From: CAYLOC01 sp964385195
Lineage (GTDB): Bacteria > Actinomycetota > Actinomycetes > Propionibacteriales > Nocardioidaceae
DNA length: 23,327 nt
NCBI GenBank assembly: GCA_964385195.1
Contig: CAYLOC010000025.1
Coordinates: 1 to 23,327, forward strand
Reading direction: 5' to 3'
Part shown: piece after piece, positions 7,317 through 14,205 of the stretch
Position numbering within the stretch: position 1 is the stretch's first letter
How the letters are laid out: every line of letters begins with the position of its first letter
Translations under genes and position numbers: made by a program
The notes under the pieces: model-generated
What the model was told of the DNA's origin: nothing
The model's input: only the letters and a program-made list of their open reading frames with translations
Database searches by the model: none

Positions 7317-7370
7317 CCGAGTTGTCAGAAGCTCAACACGCGATCACGTGCTCCACTTCTGACAACTCGG
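7317..7370. repeat. 54-nt hairpin repeat, copy 1 (also likely terminator)
   Basis: A perfect 15-bp stem, CCGAGTTGTCAGAAG (7317-7331) with CTTCTGACAACTCGG (7356-7370), encloses a 24-nt loop containing an inner CACG/CGTG pair (7337-7340, 7347-7350). It begins on the base after the paaN stop and supplies the last 11 codons and stop of the convergent DUF559 gene. Copy 2 at 8359-8412 has the identical loop in the same orientation and differs only by a G-C to C-G swap in the stem. No U-tract follows in either direction. Confidence 0.9.
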
Positions 7371-8292
7371 GGACACCGGCGGCTTTGAGGTCGGCGGCGA
7401 GCGCGGCGGCATTGTTCCGCGCCTCGTACGCCGAGGCCCGCAGTACCCGTCGCCGGCTCAGCACCAGCTCGCGTTCCCTGCGCATGTCCGCCTCCCAGTG
7501 CGCCACCTCCAGGTGATGCGCCCCGTCGACCTCCAGGACGACGAGAGATCCGTCGGGCAGCTCCCACTCGCAGTCGAGGTACCGCAGCCGGCCACTGGGG
7601 TCCCGGCGCCGGACCTGCCGCCGTGGCGGCGTCAGCCCGAATCTGCGGCACAGCGCAGCAACGTCGATCTCGCTGAGCGCCTCCGCACCGCCGGCGATGT
7701 CGCGCAGCGCCAACCGCATGTGCTTCTTGTGTCGGACGCGCCCGACGACGCGAAGAGCCTCGTCGACCTGCGACACCGTGCAGACGCGCTGTTGCACCAC
7801 GGCGGCCAGCTGCGCGTAGACGAAGCGGGGCCAGCGCTGCCACGCCGCGGAGTAGACCGCCGCGCGGGGGTTGTCCACCCGCACCAGACCTTGCGTCCGT
7901 ACCGTGCCCGACCCGTCGAAGCGCCGCGACTCATGGACGACCAGCCAGGGGAACGACAGGCACTTGGCTCCGCGCGGTACGACGAGGTGGATCGGCTCCG
8001 CCTCCGCCGCGAACCCGCGGAACCCCGCGATCTCCAGGGAGGTGTGGCTGGTGAGCGCCGCCGGACAGCCCTGGTCGAGAACGGCCAGGTGCATCCGCTG
8101 GATCCGGGTCGGGTCGCCGTTGTGCAACAGCACGACCCGTGGCGTCAGCGCCAGCCACCGGCGGGAACGGACCTGGTTGTCGACGAAGCGCATGGTGACA
8201 CCGACGGCAGCACACTGCTGGCGGGTGACCACGCCCGCCTGCCGGGAGGCCAGGAGAGCGAGGCCAGGCGTGCGGTCTGCGTCGACGTACAT
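7333..8292 (-). CDS. DUF559 / AbiEi-antitoxin-like protein
   Basis: About 319 residues of a two-part architecture common in actinobacteria. The N-terminal winged-helix-like region (GLALLASRQAGVVTRQQCAA) resembles type IV AbiEi antitoxins. The C-terminal DUF559 region has a Vsr/restriction-endonuclease-like core (RYLDCEWELPDGSLVVLEVD, then GAHHLEVAHWEADMRRERE and SRRRVLRASAYEARNNAAAL). Whether it is a nuclease, an antitoxin or neither is not known for such orphans, and no AbiEii toxin is adjacent. I chose the ATG at 8292; a TTG at 8352 would add 20 residues without recognisable homology. No clear SD is seen. Its final residues (ELSEVEHVIAC) and stop are encoded by hairpin copy 1, and copy 2 lies just upstream of its putative promoter, so the gene looks like a cassette between repeats. 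Confidence 0.75.
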   Translation of the reverse strand: MYVDADRTPGLALLASRQAGVVTRQQCAAVGVTMRFVDNQVRSRRWLALTPRVVLLHNGDPTRIQRMHLAVLDQGCPAALTSHTSLEIAGFRGFAAEAEPIHLVVPRGAKCLSFPWLVVHESRRFDGSGTVRTQGLVRVDNPRAAVYSAAWQRWPRFVYAQLAAVVQQRVCTVSQVDEALRVVGRVRHKKHMRLALRDIAGGAEALSEIDVAALCRRFGLTPPRRQVRRRDPSGRLRYLDCEWELPDGSLVVLEVDGAHHLEVAHWEADMRRERELVLSRRRVLRASAYEARNNAAALAADLKAAGVPELSEVEHVIAC

Positions 8293-8358
8293 GACCGCGA
8301 GTCTGGAGGCACAGGACCGCAAACGTAAGGGGCCGGCGCAAACTGTGGACAACCACCG

Positions 8359-8412
8359 CCGACTTGTCAGAAGCTCAACACGCGATCACGTGCTCCACTT
8401 CTGACAAGTCGG
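8359..8412. repeat. 54-nt hairpin repeat, copy 2 (also likely terminator of fadE5)
   Basis: The stem is CCGACTTGTCAGAAG (8359-8373) with CTTCTGACAAGTCGG (8398-8412). The 24-nt loop is identical to copy 1 (7332-7355). The stem changes at matched positions on both arms relative to copy 1, so all 15 pairs are kept. It ends one base from the stop codon (8414-8416) of the acyl-CoA dehydrogenase gene, mirroring how copy 1 abuts paaN. Confidence 0.9.
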
Positions 8413-8413
8413 G

Positions 8414-10261
8414 TCAGAGGGGGGCGTCCATCGCCAGGAGGTCGGTGGACTCGGCGATGGCGCGCTCGGCGGTGAGCTTCGGCAGCACCGTCCGCGCGAA
8501 CCACTGGGCCGTGGCCACCTTGCCCTCGTAGAACGCGTGGTCGCTCTCCGGTACGTCGACCCCGGAGTCCAGGCGGTCCAGCGCCACCGTCGCCTGCCGG
8601 AGCAGCAGGTAGCCGCACGCCACGTCGCCCAGCGTCATCAGCAACCGCGTGGTGTTCAGCCCGATCTTGTAGATGTCGCGGGAGTCACCGCCCTCGGCGA
8701 GGTTGCCGACCATCGCGGCCACCATCGCCTGGGTGTCCTCCAGCGCCGTTGCCAGCAGCCCCTGCTCCACCTTCAACCGCGGATCGGCCCCCGGTCCGGC
8801 CAGGAACGCGTTGATCTCGGCGGCGACGGCACGGAGCGCGCGGCCGCGGTCCTTCACGATCTTGCGGAAGAACAGGTCGAGGCCCTGGATCGCGGTCGTG
8901 CCTTCGTAGAGCGTGTCGATCTTCGCGTCCCGGACGTACTGCTCCAGCGGGTAGTCGGCCAGGAAACCGGACCCGCCCAGCGTCTGCAGCGACTCCGTAC
9001 CCAGCAAGACCCAGGCTCGCTCGGACGCGAAGCCCTTCACGACGGGCAGCAGCAGGTCGTTGATCCGCTCCGCCTGCTCATCGACCTCACCCCGGGCGCG
9101 CGCCAGGGCGGCCGTGTCCTGGTACGTCGCGGCGTAGGTCACCAGGGCTCGGAGCCCTTCGGCGTAGGCCTTCTGCGTCAGCAGTGACCGGCGTACGTCG
9201 GGGTGGTGGTCGATCGTCACCCGCGGTGCGGTCTTGTCCGCGCTCTGGGTGAGATCGGCTCCCTGGACCCGTTCGCGGGCGTAGGCCAGTGCGTTGAGGT
9301 AACCGGTGGACAGTGTCGCCATCGCCTTGGTGCCGACCATCATCCGGGCGTGCTCGATGACCTGGAACATCTGCGCGATGCCGTCGTGCACCTCGCCCAA
9401 CAGCCAGCCCCGGGCAGGGATGCCGTCGACCTCGCCGAACGTGAGTTCACAGGTGGTCGACGCGTTGATGCCCATCTTGTGCTCGACTCCGGTGACGAAC
9501 ACGCCGTTGCGCTCCCCGGTCAGCTCACCAGTGTCGAGGTCGAAGTGGTGCTTGGGGACGATGAACAGCGACAGCCCCTTGGTGCCGGGGCCGCCCGCCC
9601 CCTCGACGCCGACCGGACGGGCGAGCACCAGGTGCACGATGTTGTCGGTCAGATCGTGCTCGGCGGAGGTGATGAAGCGCTTGACGCCTTCGATGTGCCA
9701 GGTGCCGTCGGACTGGGGGGTCGCCTTGGTCCGGCCGGCGCCGACATCGGATCCCGCGTCCGGCTCGGTCAGCACCATGGTGGCGCCCCATCCGTTTTCG
9801 ACCATGTGCCGGGCGATCCTCCGGTCCCGCTCGGTGCCGTTGTTCCACAGCACCGACGCGAAGCTCGCGCCGGCGGCGTACATGTAGACGGGCGGGTTGG
9901 CGCCCAGCGCAAGCTCGGCGAGTGCCCATTGCAGGCTCGCCGGCGCCGGCTGTCCGCCGAGGGACTCGGGCAGGCCGATGCGCCACCACTCGGCGTCCCG
10001 GTAGGCGGCGTAGGCGCGTTTGAACGACTCCGGCATCGTCACCGTATGCGCCTCCGGGTGGAACACCGGCGGTTCGCGGTCGGTCTCGGCGAACGGTACG
10101 GCGAGCTCCTCACGGGCCAGCCGTTCCACCTCGTGCAGGATCTCCCGGGCGGTGTCGGGGTCGAGCTCGGCGTACGGTCCGGAACCGAGCACGGCGTCGC
10201 GCCCGAAGACCTCGAACAGGTTGAACTCGATGTCACGCAGGTTGCTGCGGTAGTGGCTCAT
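8414..10261 (-). CDS. fadE5: Acyl-CoA dehydrogenase, FadE5-like
   Basis: A 615-residue FAD enzyme that introduces the alpha-beta double bond into acyl-CoA, the first step of beta-oxidation. It matches mycobacterial FadE5 (about 611 residues) as I recall it, from the N-terminus SHYRSNLRDIEFNLFEVFGR through WGATMVLTEPDAGSDVGAGR, WHIEGVKRFITSAEHDL, KGLSLFIVPKHHFD and RMMVGTKAMATLSTGYLNAL to LYEGTTAIQGLDLFFRKI. Glu453 in LYEGTT sits where the catalytic base is expected. ATG 10261 follows GAGAGGGG; a second ATG at 10276 is in frame but has a weaker ribosome site. Two operator-like palindromes flank its -10 box. FadE5 orthologues accept a broad range of chain lengths, which fits a general catabolic role. 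Confidence 0.95.
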   Translation of the reverse strand: MSHYRSNLRDIEFNLFEVFGRDAVLGSGPYAELDPDTAREILHEVERLAREELAVPFAETDREPPVFHPEAHTVTMPESFKRAYAAYRDAEWWRIGLPESLGGQPAPASLQWALAELALGANPPVYMYAAGASFASVLWNNGTERDRRIARHMVENGWGATMVLTEPDAGSDVGAGRTKATPQSDGTWHIEGVKRFITSAEHDLTDNIVHLVLARPVGVEGAGGPGTKGLSLFIVPKHHFDLDTGELTGERNGVFVTGVEHKMGINASTTCELTFGEVDGIPARGWLLGEVHDGIAQMFQVIEHARMMVGTKAMATLSTGYLNALAYARERVQGADLTQSADKTAPRVTIDHHPDVRRSLLTQKAYAEGLRALVTYAATYQDTAALARARGEVDEQAERINDLLLPVVKGFASERAWVLLGTESLQTLGGSGFLADYPLEQYVRDAKIDTLYEGTTAIQGLDLFFRKIVKDRGRALRAVAAEINAFLAGPGADPRLKVEQGLLATALEDTQAMVAAMVGNLAEGGDSRDIYKIGLNTTRLLMTLGDVACGYLLLRQATVALDRLDSGVDVPESDHAFYEGKVATAQWFARTVLPKLTAERAIAESTDLLAMDAPL

Positions 10262-10306
10262 CGTGGCCCCTCTCATCCCGCGGGAAGGCCGGTCCCGGCC
10301 GGTGAC

Positions 10307-10351
10307 TTACTCGTCAGTAACAAGTCTACCCTACTGACGGGTAACTTCGAA
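10307..10351 (-). promoter_or_regulatory. fadE5 promoter with two operator-like palindromes
   Basis: TTACTCGTCAGTAA (10307-10320) and CTACTGACGGGTAA (10331-10344) are two copies of one dyad in opposite orientation, centres 24 bp apart. On the minus strand TTCGAA (10351-10346) and TAGACT (10328-10323), 17 nt apart, form a plausible -35/-10 pair. One palindrome lies in the spacer and the other covers the expected start of transcription near 10316. This is a classical repressor layout, probably TetR-type. Confidence 0.6.
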
Positions 10352-10355
10352 GGGG

Positions 10356-11108
10356 CTACGCCGCGTGGTGACCGGAGCGACGCCTGCGGTAGACGTGCCA
10401 ACCGACGAGCCCGGCCACGACGAGCGCCCCGACACCGATGGCGGAGGCCCGGCCGACCGTTCCGGCGACCTGCTCGTACGACGACCCCGCCAGATATCCG
10501 ATGAGGCAGTAGCCCACGCCCCACACCAGACCGCCGACGGCGTTCCAGAACAAGAACGTCCGGTACCGCATCCGGCTCAACCCTGCCAACGCCGGCATCA
10601 CCGCCCGGAAGAACGCGGTGAACCGACCCAGCAGCACCGCGGGACCACCGCGCCGCCGGAGCAGATCCCGGCCCCGGTCCAGCCGCGCAGCGTGGGCGCG
10701 CACGGGCCCCAGCCGCAGCAGCCTCGGGCCGACGTACCGGCCGACCTCGAACCCGAACGAGTCCCCGACCACAGCGGCGAGGACTACCAGGACACACAAC
10801 AGCCGGATGCGCAGGTCTCCGACGCTGGCCAGGAACCCGCCGACCAGCACGGCGGTCTCCCCTGGCAGCACGAAACCGATGAAGATCGCGGCCTCGGCGA
10901 AAACCAGCGCCACGATGATGCTGTACGCCGCCAGCGGCGGCAGCGACTCGATGGCTCCGACCACCGAGTCGACCACCGAGNNNNNNNNNNNNNNNNNNNN
11001 NNNNNNNNNNNNNNNNNNNNNNNNNNNNNNNNNNNNNNNNNNNNNNNNNNNNNNNNNNNNNNNNNNNNNNNNNNNNNNNNCGACCACCGAGTCGACCACC
11101 GAGCCCAT
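10356..11108 (-). CDS. DedA/SNARE-associated family membrane protein (interrupted by assembly gap)
   Basis: A polytopic membrane protein of the DedA/VTT family, members of which act in lipid or undecaprenyl-phosphate flipping and envelope homeostasis. Visible family features are LVFAEAAIFIGFVLPGETAV with the FxLPGE re-entrant loop, VVGDSFGFEVGRYVG, the Arg-containing motif GRFTAFFRAVMPALAGLSRM, and FLFWNAVGGLVWGVGYCLIG. A basic tail WHVYRRRRSGHHAA ends it. The N-terminal segment is a run of SVVD repeats broken by 100 N, so its true length is unknown; both edges of the gap are in the same frame. The start is ATG 11108 or an in-frame GTG at 11114; neither has a clear SD. It is divergent from an Rrf2 regulator across only about 40 nt. 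Confidence 0.85.
   Translation of the reverse strand: MGSVVDSVVXXXXXXXXXXXXXXXXXXXXXXXXXXXXXXXXXXSVVDSVVGAIESLPPLAAYSIIVALVFAEAAIFIGFVLPGETAVLVGGFLASVGDLRIRLLCVLVVLAAVVGDSFGFEVGRYVGPRLLRLGPVRAHAARLDRGRDLLRRRGGPAVLLGRFTAFFRAVMPALAGLSRMRYRTFLFWNAVGGLVWGVGYCLIGYLAGSSYEQVAGTVGRASAIGVGALVVAGLVGWHVYRRRRSGHHAA
10958..11103. repeat. 12-bp tandem repeat (VNTR) around the assembly gap
   Basis: The unit CGACCACCGAGT is present nearly twice on each side of the gap (10958-10980 and 11081-11103) in the same register. It encodes SVVD on the minus strand. The gap almost certainly replaces further units that collapsed in assembly. Confidence 0.85.
10981..11080. other. Assembly gap, 100 N
   Basis: Exactly 100 undetermined bases, the conventional size for a gap of unknown length, inside the dedA coding region and flanked by tandem repeats. 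Confidence 0.99.
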
Positions 11109-11149
11109 GGCCACACGCTACCCAACACGACATCTGCGAAGATCGAGTC

Positions 11150-11608
11150 ATGCGAGTCTCCGCGAAGTCCGATTATGCGCTGCGCGCGCTGATCGAACTG
11201 GCCATCCGCGGAGAGGGGGAGCGGGTCTCGGCGGAAGAGATGGGTCGCCGACAAGACATTCCGCGCGGCTTCCTCCAGGCCATCCTGGCGGACCTGCGAC
11301 GTGCCGGCATCGTGATCAGCGTCCGTGGCCAGGGCGGGGGGTGGCGGCTCGCTGGTGACCCGTCCACGGTGACGGTGGCCGACGTGATCCGCGCGGTGGA
11401 CGGCCCCCTGGTCAGCGTCTACGGGCTCCGGCCGGAGGCGGTCAGCTACAACGCCTCGGCCGACATCCTGCAGCGGGTATGGATCGCGGCGCGGGCGAAC
11501 CTCCGGGGCGTGTTCGAGCAGGTCACGCTCCAGATGCTGGCTGCCGACGAGCTGCCCGACGACGTGCTGGAGCTGACGCACGACGTGGAGGCCTGGCGCC
11601 CGCACTGA
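11150..11608 (+). CDS. Rrf2 family transcriptional regulator without cysteines
   Basis: A 152-residue winged-helix regulator. The Rrf2 start MRVSAKSDYALRALIELAIR is followed by the recognition region RRQDIPRGFLQAILADLRRA and the wing RGQGGGWRLAGDPSTVTVAD, then VIRAVDGPLVSV. IscR/NsrR-type members bind an Fe-S cluster through three Cys in the middle, but this protein has no Cys at all, so it should sense something other than through a cluster, such as a small molecule. ATG 11150 begins the homology directly. It is divergent from dedA with a very short shared promoter region and lies 28 nt before the chorismate mutase gene, so it may regulate either. Confidence 0.88.
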   Translation: MRVSAKSDYALRALIELAIRGEGERVSAEEMGRRQDIPRGFLQAILADLRRAGIVISVRGQGGGWRLAGDPSTVTVADVIRAVDGPLVSVYGLRPEAVSYNASADILQRVWIAARANLRGVFEQVTLQMLAADELPDDVLELTHDVEAWRPH

Positions 11609-11636
11609 CAGCACGCCGCCAGTAGTGTGGACGGTC

Positions 11637-11942
11637 ATGGAGAACCGCGAGGATGTGTACGCCGAGTTGGCGCGGCTGCGGGGGAGTATCGACAACCTGG
11701 ACTCGGCGCTGGTTCACCTGCTCGCGGAGCGGTTCAAGTGCACCCAGGAGGTCGGGGAGCTCAAGGCCAGGAACGGCCTCCCGCCGGCGGATCCGGAGCG
11801 GGAGGCGGCGCAGATCACCCGGCTGCGCGAGCTGGCCGAGGAGTCCCACCTCGATCCCGAGTTCGCGGAGAAGGTGCTGGGCTTCATCGTCGCCGAGGTG
11901 TTACGTCACCACGAGGCGATCCCCCGCGATGACGGCGGGTGA
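11637..11942 (+). CDS. Chorismate mutase, AroQ (type II) family
   Basis: A 101-residue all-helical AroQ-type enzyme converting chorismate to prephenate for phenylalanine and tyrosine synthesis. The pattern LARLRGSIDNLDSALVHLLA, ERFKCTQEVGELKA and ERE(x)nITRLRELAEE, then FAEKVLGFIVAEVLRHHE, is the standard stand-alone chorismate mutase layout, with the Arg of the first helix and the Lys of GELKARNG placed as in AroQ active sites. It has no signal peptide, so it is cytoplasmic. TAGTGT at 11623-11628 is a candidate -10 that would start transcription almost at the ATG (11637), suggesting a leaderless message; an in-frame GTG at 11625 is the alternative start. Confidence 0.9.
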   Translation: MENREDVYAELARLRGSIDNLDSALVHLLAERFKCTQEVGELKARNGLPPADPEREAAQITRLRELAEESHLDPEFAEKVLGFIVAEVLRHHEAIPRDDGG

Positions 11943-11989
11943 CGCCGGAGCGCGACGGGCGGAGATGAACCAGCAGAGACGGGCCCGCG

Positions 11990-12436
11990 CTAGGCGGCGT
12001 CGCTGACCGGCTCGAGGACGAACACGGGGATCTCCCGGTCGGTCTTGCGCTGGTAGTTGTCGTAGTCCGGCCACGTCGCTACGGCACGCTGCCACCACTC
12101 GGCCTTCTCCTGCCCGGTGACCTCGCGGGCGCGCATCTCCTGTCGGCGCGGACCGTCCTGAAGCTCCACCCGTGGGTGCGCAACCACGTTGTGGTACCAC
12201 ACCGGATGGCGGGGAGCCCCGCCGAGGGACGCCACCACGGCGTACCGGCCGCCATGCTCCACGCGCATCAGCGGCGTCTTGCGGAGCTTGCCCGACCGGG
12301 CACCGACCGTGGTGAGGATGACCACCGGGCGGCCACCCATCGTCGTACCTTCCGTGCCGCCGGAGTTCTCGTAGAGCGCCACCTGGTCGCGGGCATGTTT
12401 GCTGGGACTGGGGACGTATTCACCTTTCAGTGCCAT
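11990..12436 (-). CDS. Nitroreductase/deazaflavin-dependent oxidoreductase family protein (DDN-like, DUF385)
   Basis: A 148-residue split-barrel protein of the F420-dependent DDN family, which in mycobacteria reduces quinones and nitroimidazoles with F420H2. Characteristic stretches are YENSGGTEGTTMGGRPVVIL, TTVGARSGKLRKTPLMRVEH, YAVVASLGGAPRHPVWYHNV and ELQDGPRRQEMRAREVTGQE, with the C-terminal PVFVLEPV. ATG 12436 is where homology begins (MALKGEYVPSPSKHARDQV); there is no obvious SD. The gene lies downstream of and in the same direction as the sugar-transferase gene (40-nt gap) and is convergent with chorismate mutase. The substrate is unknown. Its presence implies that the organism makes F420. 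Confidence 0.9.
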   Translation of the reverse strand: MALKGEYVPSPSKHARDQVALYENSGGTEGTTMGGRPVVILTTVGARSGKLRKTPLMRVEHGGRYAVVASLGGAPRHPVWYHNVVAHPRVELQDGPRRQEMRAREVTGQEKAEWWQRAVATWPDYDNYQRKTDREIPVFVLEPVSDAA

Positions 12437-12476
12437 ATCAGGTGCAAGAGCCCGACCCCCGGTGACTATTCCCGCC

Positions 12477-14000
12477 TCAGTAGGCACCCTTGCGTCGCGC
12501 GACGGCACCGATGGTGCGGGCAGCGATCGAGAGGTCGCGCTCCGGGGTCCAGTTGTCGACGTAGTCGATGTCGATCCGGACGGTGTCCTCCCAGCACAGA
12601 TCCGAACGCCCGCTCACCTGCCACAGGCCGGTCAGCCCCGGCTTGACGGCGAGGCGGCGCATGGCGCGCTCGTCGTACTCGGCGACCTCCTTGGGCAGCG
12701 GCGGGCGGGGACCGATCAGGGCCATGTCCCCGCGCACCACGTTCACCAGCTGGGGGAGCTCGTCGAGGGACAGCTTGCGCATGATGCGCCCGCTGCGGGT
12801 GATGCGGGGGTCGTCGCGGATCTTGAAGTGCCCCCCGTCGGACTCGTTCAGCGCCGCCAGGTCCTCCTTGCGGCCCTCGGCGTCGGGCTCCATGGTGCGC
12901 AGCTTGAGCATGGTGAAGGTCCGGCCGCCCTCCCGCACCCGCGTCTGTTTGAAGATCGCGGGCCCGTGCGAGTCGAGTCGCACGATGAGCATCAGCGCCA
13001 GCAACAGCGGGGAGAGGGCCAGCAGCAACGGTACGGCGGCCGCGCGCTCGATCACCGACTTCGCGGCCCGAGCAGCACCGGAGGGTGGTGTGGCCCTGAG
13101 GGACAGGGCTGTGTGGCTCCCGGTACGGCGGGGCTGCACGCGATGGGGGCTGGTGTCGGTCAGTGGCGTGGTCAGCAACACCTCGGTGCGGGTACCTGCC
13201 AAGGCCCACTGCAACTCGGTGATCATGTGCCCGTCCACGGTCTCCCCCGGTACGACGAACACCTGGCTCGGTCGGAGCTCGCGCAGCAGCGAGGGCATCT
13301 CGGTGACCGCCCCGAGCACCGGGACCCCGGCACAGTCGGCTCCCGGAGCTATGGGGCCAGTGACGAAGGACCCGACGACAACGCCTCCGGTCGCCGCATT
13401 CGTGGTCAACAGACGCCGTACCGCCGGGACGTCACCGACAACGACCACCGTGTTCCGGACGCGGTGCAGCCGTAACCGCTGGAAGACCGCCGGGATGCGC
13501 AGCCCCCAGCGAACCAGCGCCGCCGCCGTCACGATGACCGCGACCGCCAGCAGCGACTCGCGCGCCGCTGTCACCCGGTTGAGGAGGACGCCGGCCGCGG
13601 TGATCGCCAACGCCAACGCACACCCTCGCCGTACCAGCCGACGTTGCCGAAGAAGCCCGGCGACAGACTGGTGATGCCACAGCTCGCGGGCTTCCACCAC
13701 CAGCCAGAGGCCGGCAGCGATGGCGACCGCTCCGGTGTGCGCGCCGGTGGCTTCGGCCCAGGACACCGCAAGCGCGGCGAGGACGACATGAGTGAGGCTG
13801 AGCACAGTGCGGAGTACGGCGACACGTCGACGTTCGAACGCTCGCGCGGCGCGGCACGCCAACAGCGCCTGTTCGGCTGAGCTCGTCGATTCCCGCCCCC
13901 AACTGGCGCCCGCAGGCTCCCCCCCGCGCGGACGAACCAAGCCATCGAGAGAGCCCACGGCACTCTCGGGGACGCCGACCACGGCGTCGCTGGACATCAT
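12477..14000 (-). CDS. Exopolysaccharide polyprenyl-phosphate sugar-1-phosphate transferase (WcaJ/WbaP-like)
   Basis: A 507-residue membrane enzyme that transfers a sugar-1-phosphate from a nucleotide sugar to undecaprenyl phosphate, the first step of exopolysaccharide or glycan assembly. The N-terminal half has several hydrophobic segments (about residues 60-180) and a CoA-binding-like nucleotide fold (NTVVVVGDVPAVRRLL). The catalytic half contains the hydrophobic hairpin VPLLLALSPLLLALMLIVRL, then GPAIFKQTRVREGG, FTMLKLRTM, SGRIMRKLSLDELPQLVNVV, MALIGPRPPLP and VKPGLTGLWQVSGRSD, all hallmarks of bacterial sugar transferases. Two adjacent ATGs (14000 and 13997) follow GAGGGGGG; the second is better spaced. 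No other polysaccharide genes are in this window, so it is an orphan here. Confidence 0.93.
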   Translation of the reverse strand: MMSSDAVVGVPESAVGSLDGLVRPRGGEPAGASWGRESTSSAEQALLACRAARAFERRRVAVLRTVLSLTHVVLAALAVSWAEATGAHTGAVAIAAGLWLVVEARELWHHQSVAGLLRQRRLVRRGCALALAITAAGVLLNRVTAARESLLAVAVIVTAAALVRWGLRIPAVFQRLRLHRVRNTVVVVGDVPAVRRLLTTNAATGGVVVGSFVTGPIAPGADCAGVPVLGAVTEMPSLLRELRPSQVFVVPGETVDGHMITELQWALAGTRTEVLLTTPLTDTSPHRVQPRRTGSHTALSLRATPPSGAARAAKSVIERAAAVPLLLALSPLLLALMLIVRLDSHGPAIFKQTRVREGGRTFTMLKLRTMEPDAEGRKEDLAALNESDGGHFKIRDDPRITRSGRIMRKLSLDELPQLVNVVRGDMALIGPRPPLPKEVAEYDERAMRRLAVKPGLTGLWQVSGRSDLCWEDTVRIDIDYVDNWTPERDLSIAARTIGAVARRKGAY

Positions 14001-14205
14001 CCCCCCTCGGAATGTGACCCCTCCACTGCAGACCCCCCTGCATTACATGCCAGTATGCCCAACAAGGCTCGGGCGCGTGGCGTTTTCTGCGGAACGGGCG
14101 GAGGTCCGCCAGAACGACCTGCGATAGCCTCGGTCGGACCGGCGATCGAAGCGGCCGGGAGCCTTGCCTCCCGATGGGGCGATGAGACGACGGACCGGAG
14201 GACCG
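14001..14205. promoter_or_regulatory. Divergent spacer with structured leader of the SAHase-like operon
   Basis: Two hairpins precede the first gene. The first is 14081-14116: CGTTTTCTG pairs with CAGAACG around an inner GGCGG/CCGCC stem at 14097-14110. The second is CGGGAG (14156-14161) with CTCCCG (14168-14173), 24 nt upstream of the SD. I cannot assign a known riboswitch class. Promoters are not clear for either direction. Confidence 0.4.

Noticed and set aside
7317..8412. Insertion sequence with terminal inverted repeats
   Set aside because: No transposase is encoded. The repeats are in direct orientation, each internally palindromic, and no target-site duplication is evident. Left as an unexplained repeat-flanked gene.
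10958..11103. CRISPR array, suggested by tandem repeats around the gap
   Set aside because: The 12-bp units are directly adjacent without spacers, are in frame within a coding region, and no cas genes are present.
14050..14110. SAH riboswitch, suggested by GGCTCGG at 14065-14071 upstream of SAHase-like genes
   Set aside because: The partner strand needed for the first stem and the pseudoknot-forming GAGCGC/GCGCTC pair are not present in the right order.
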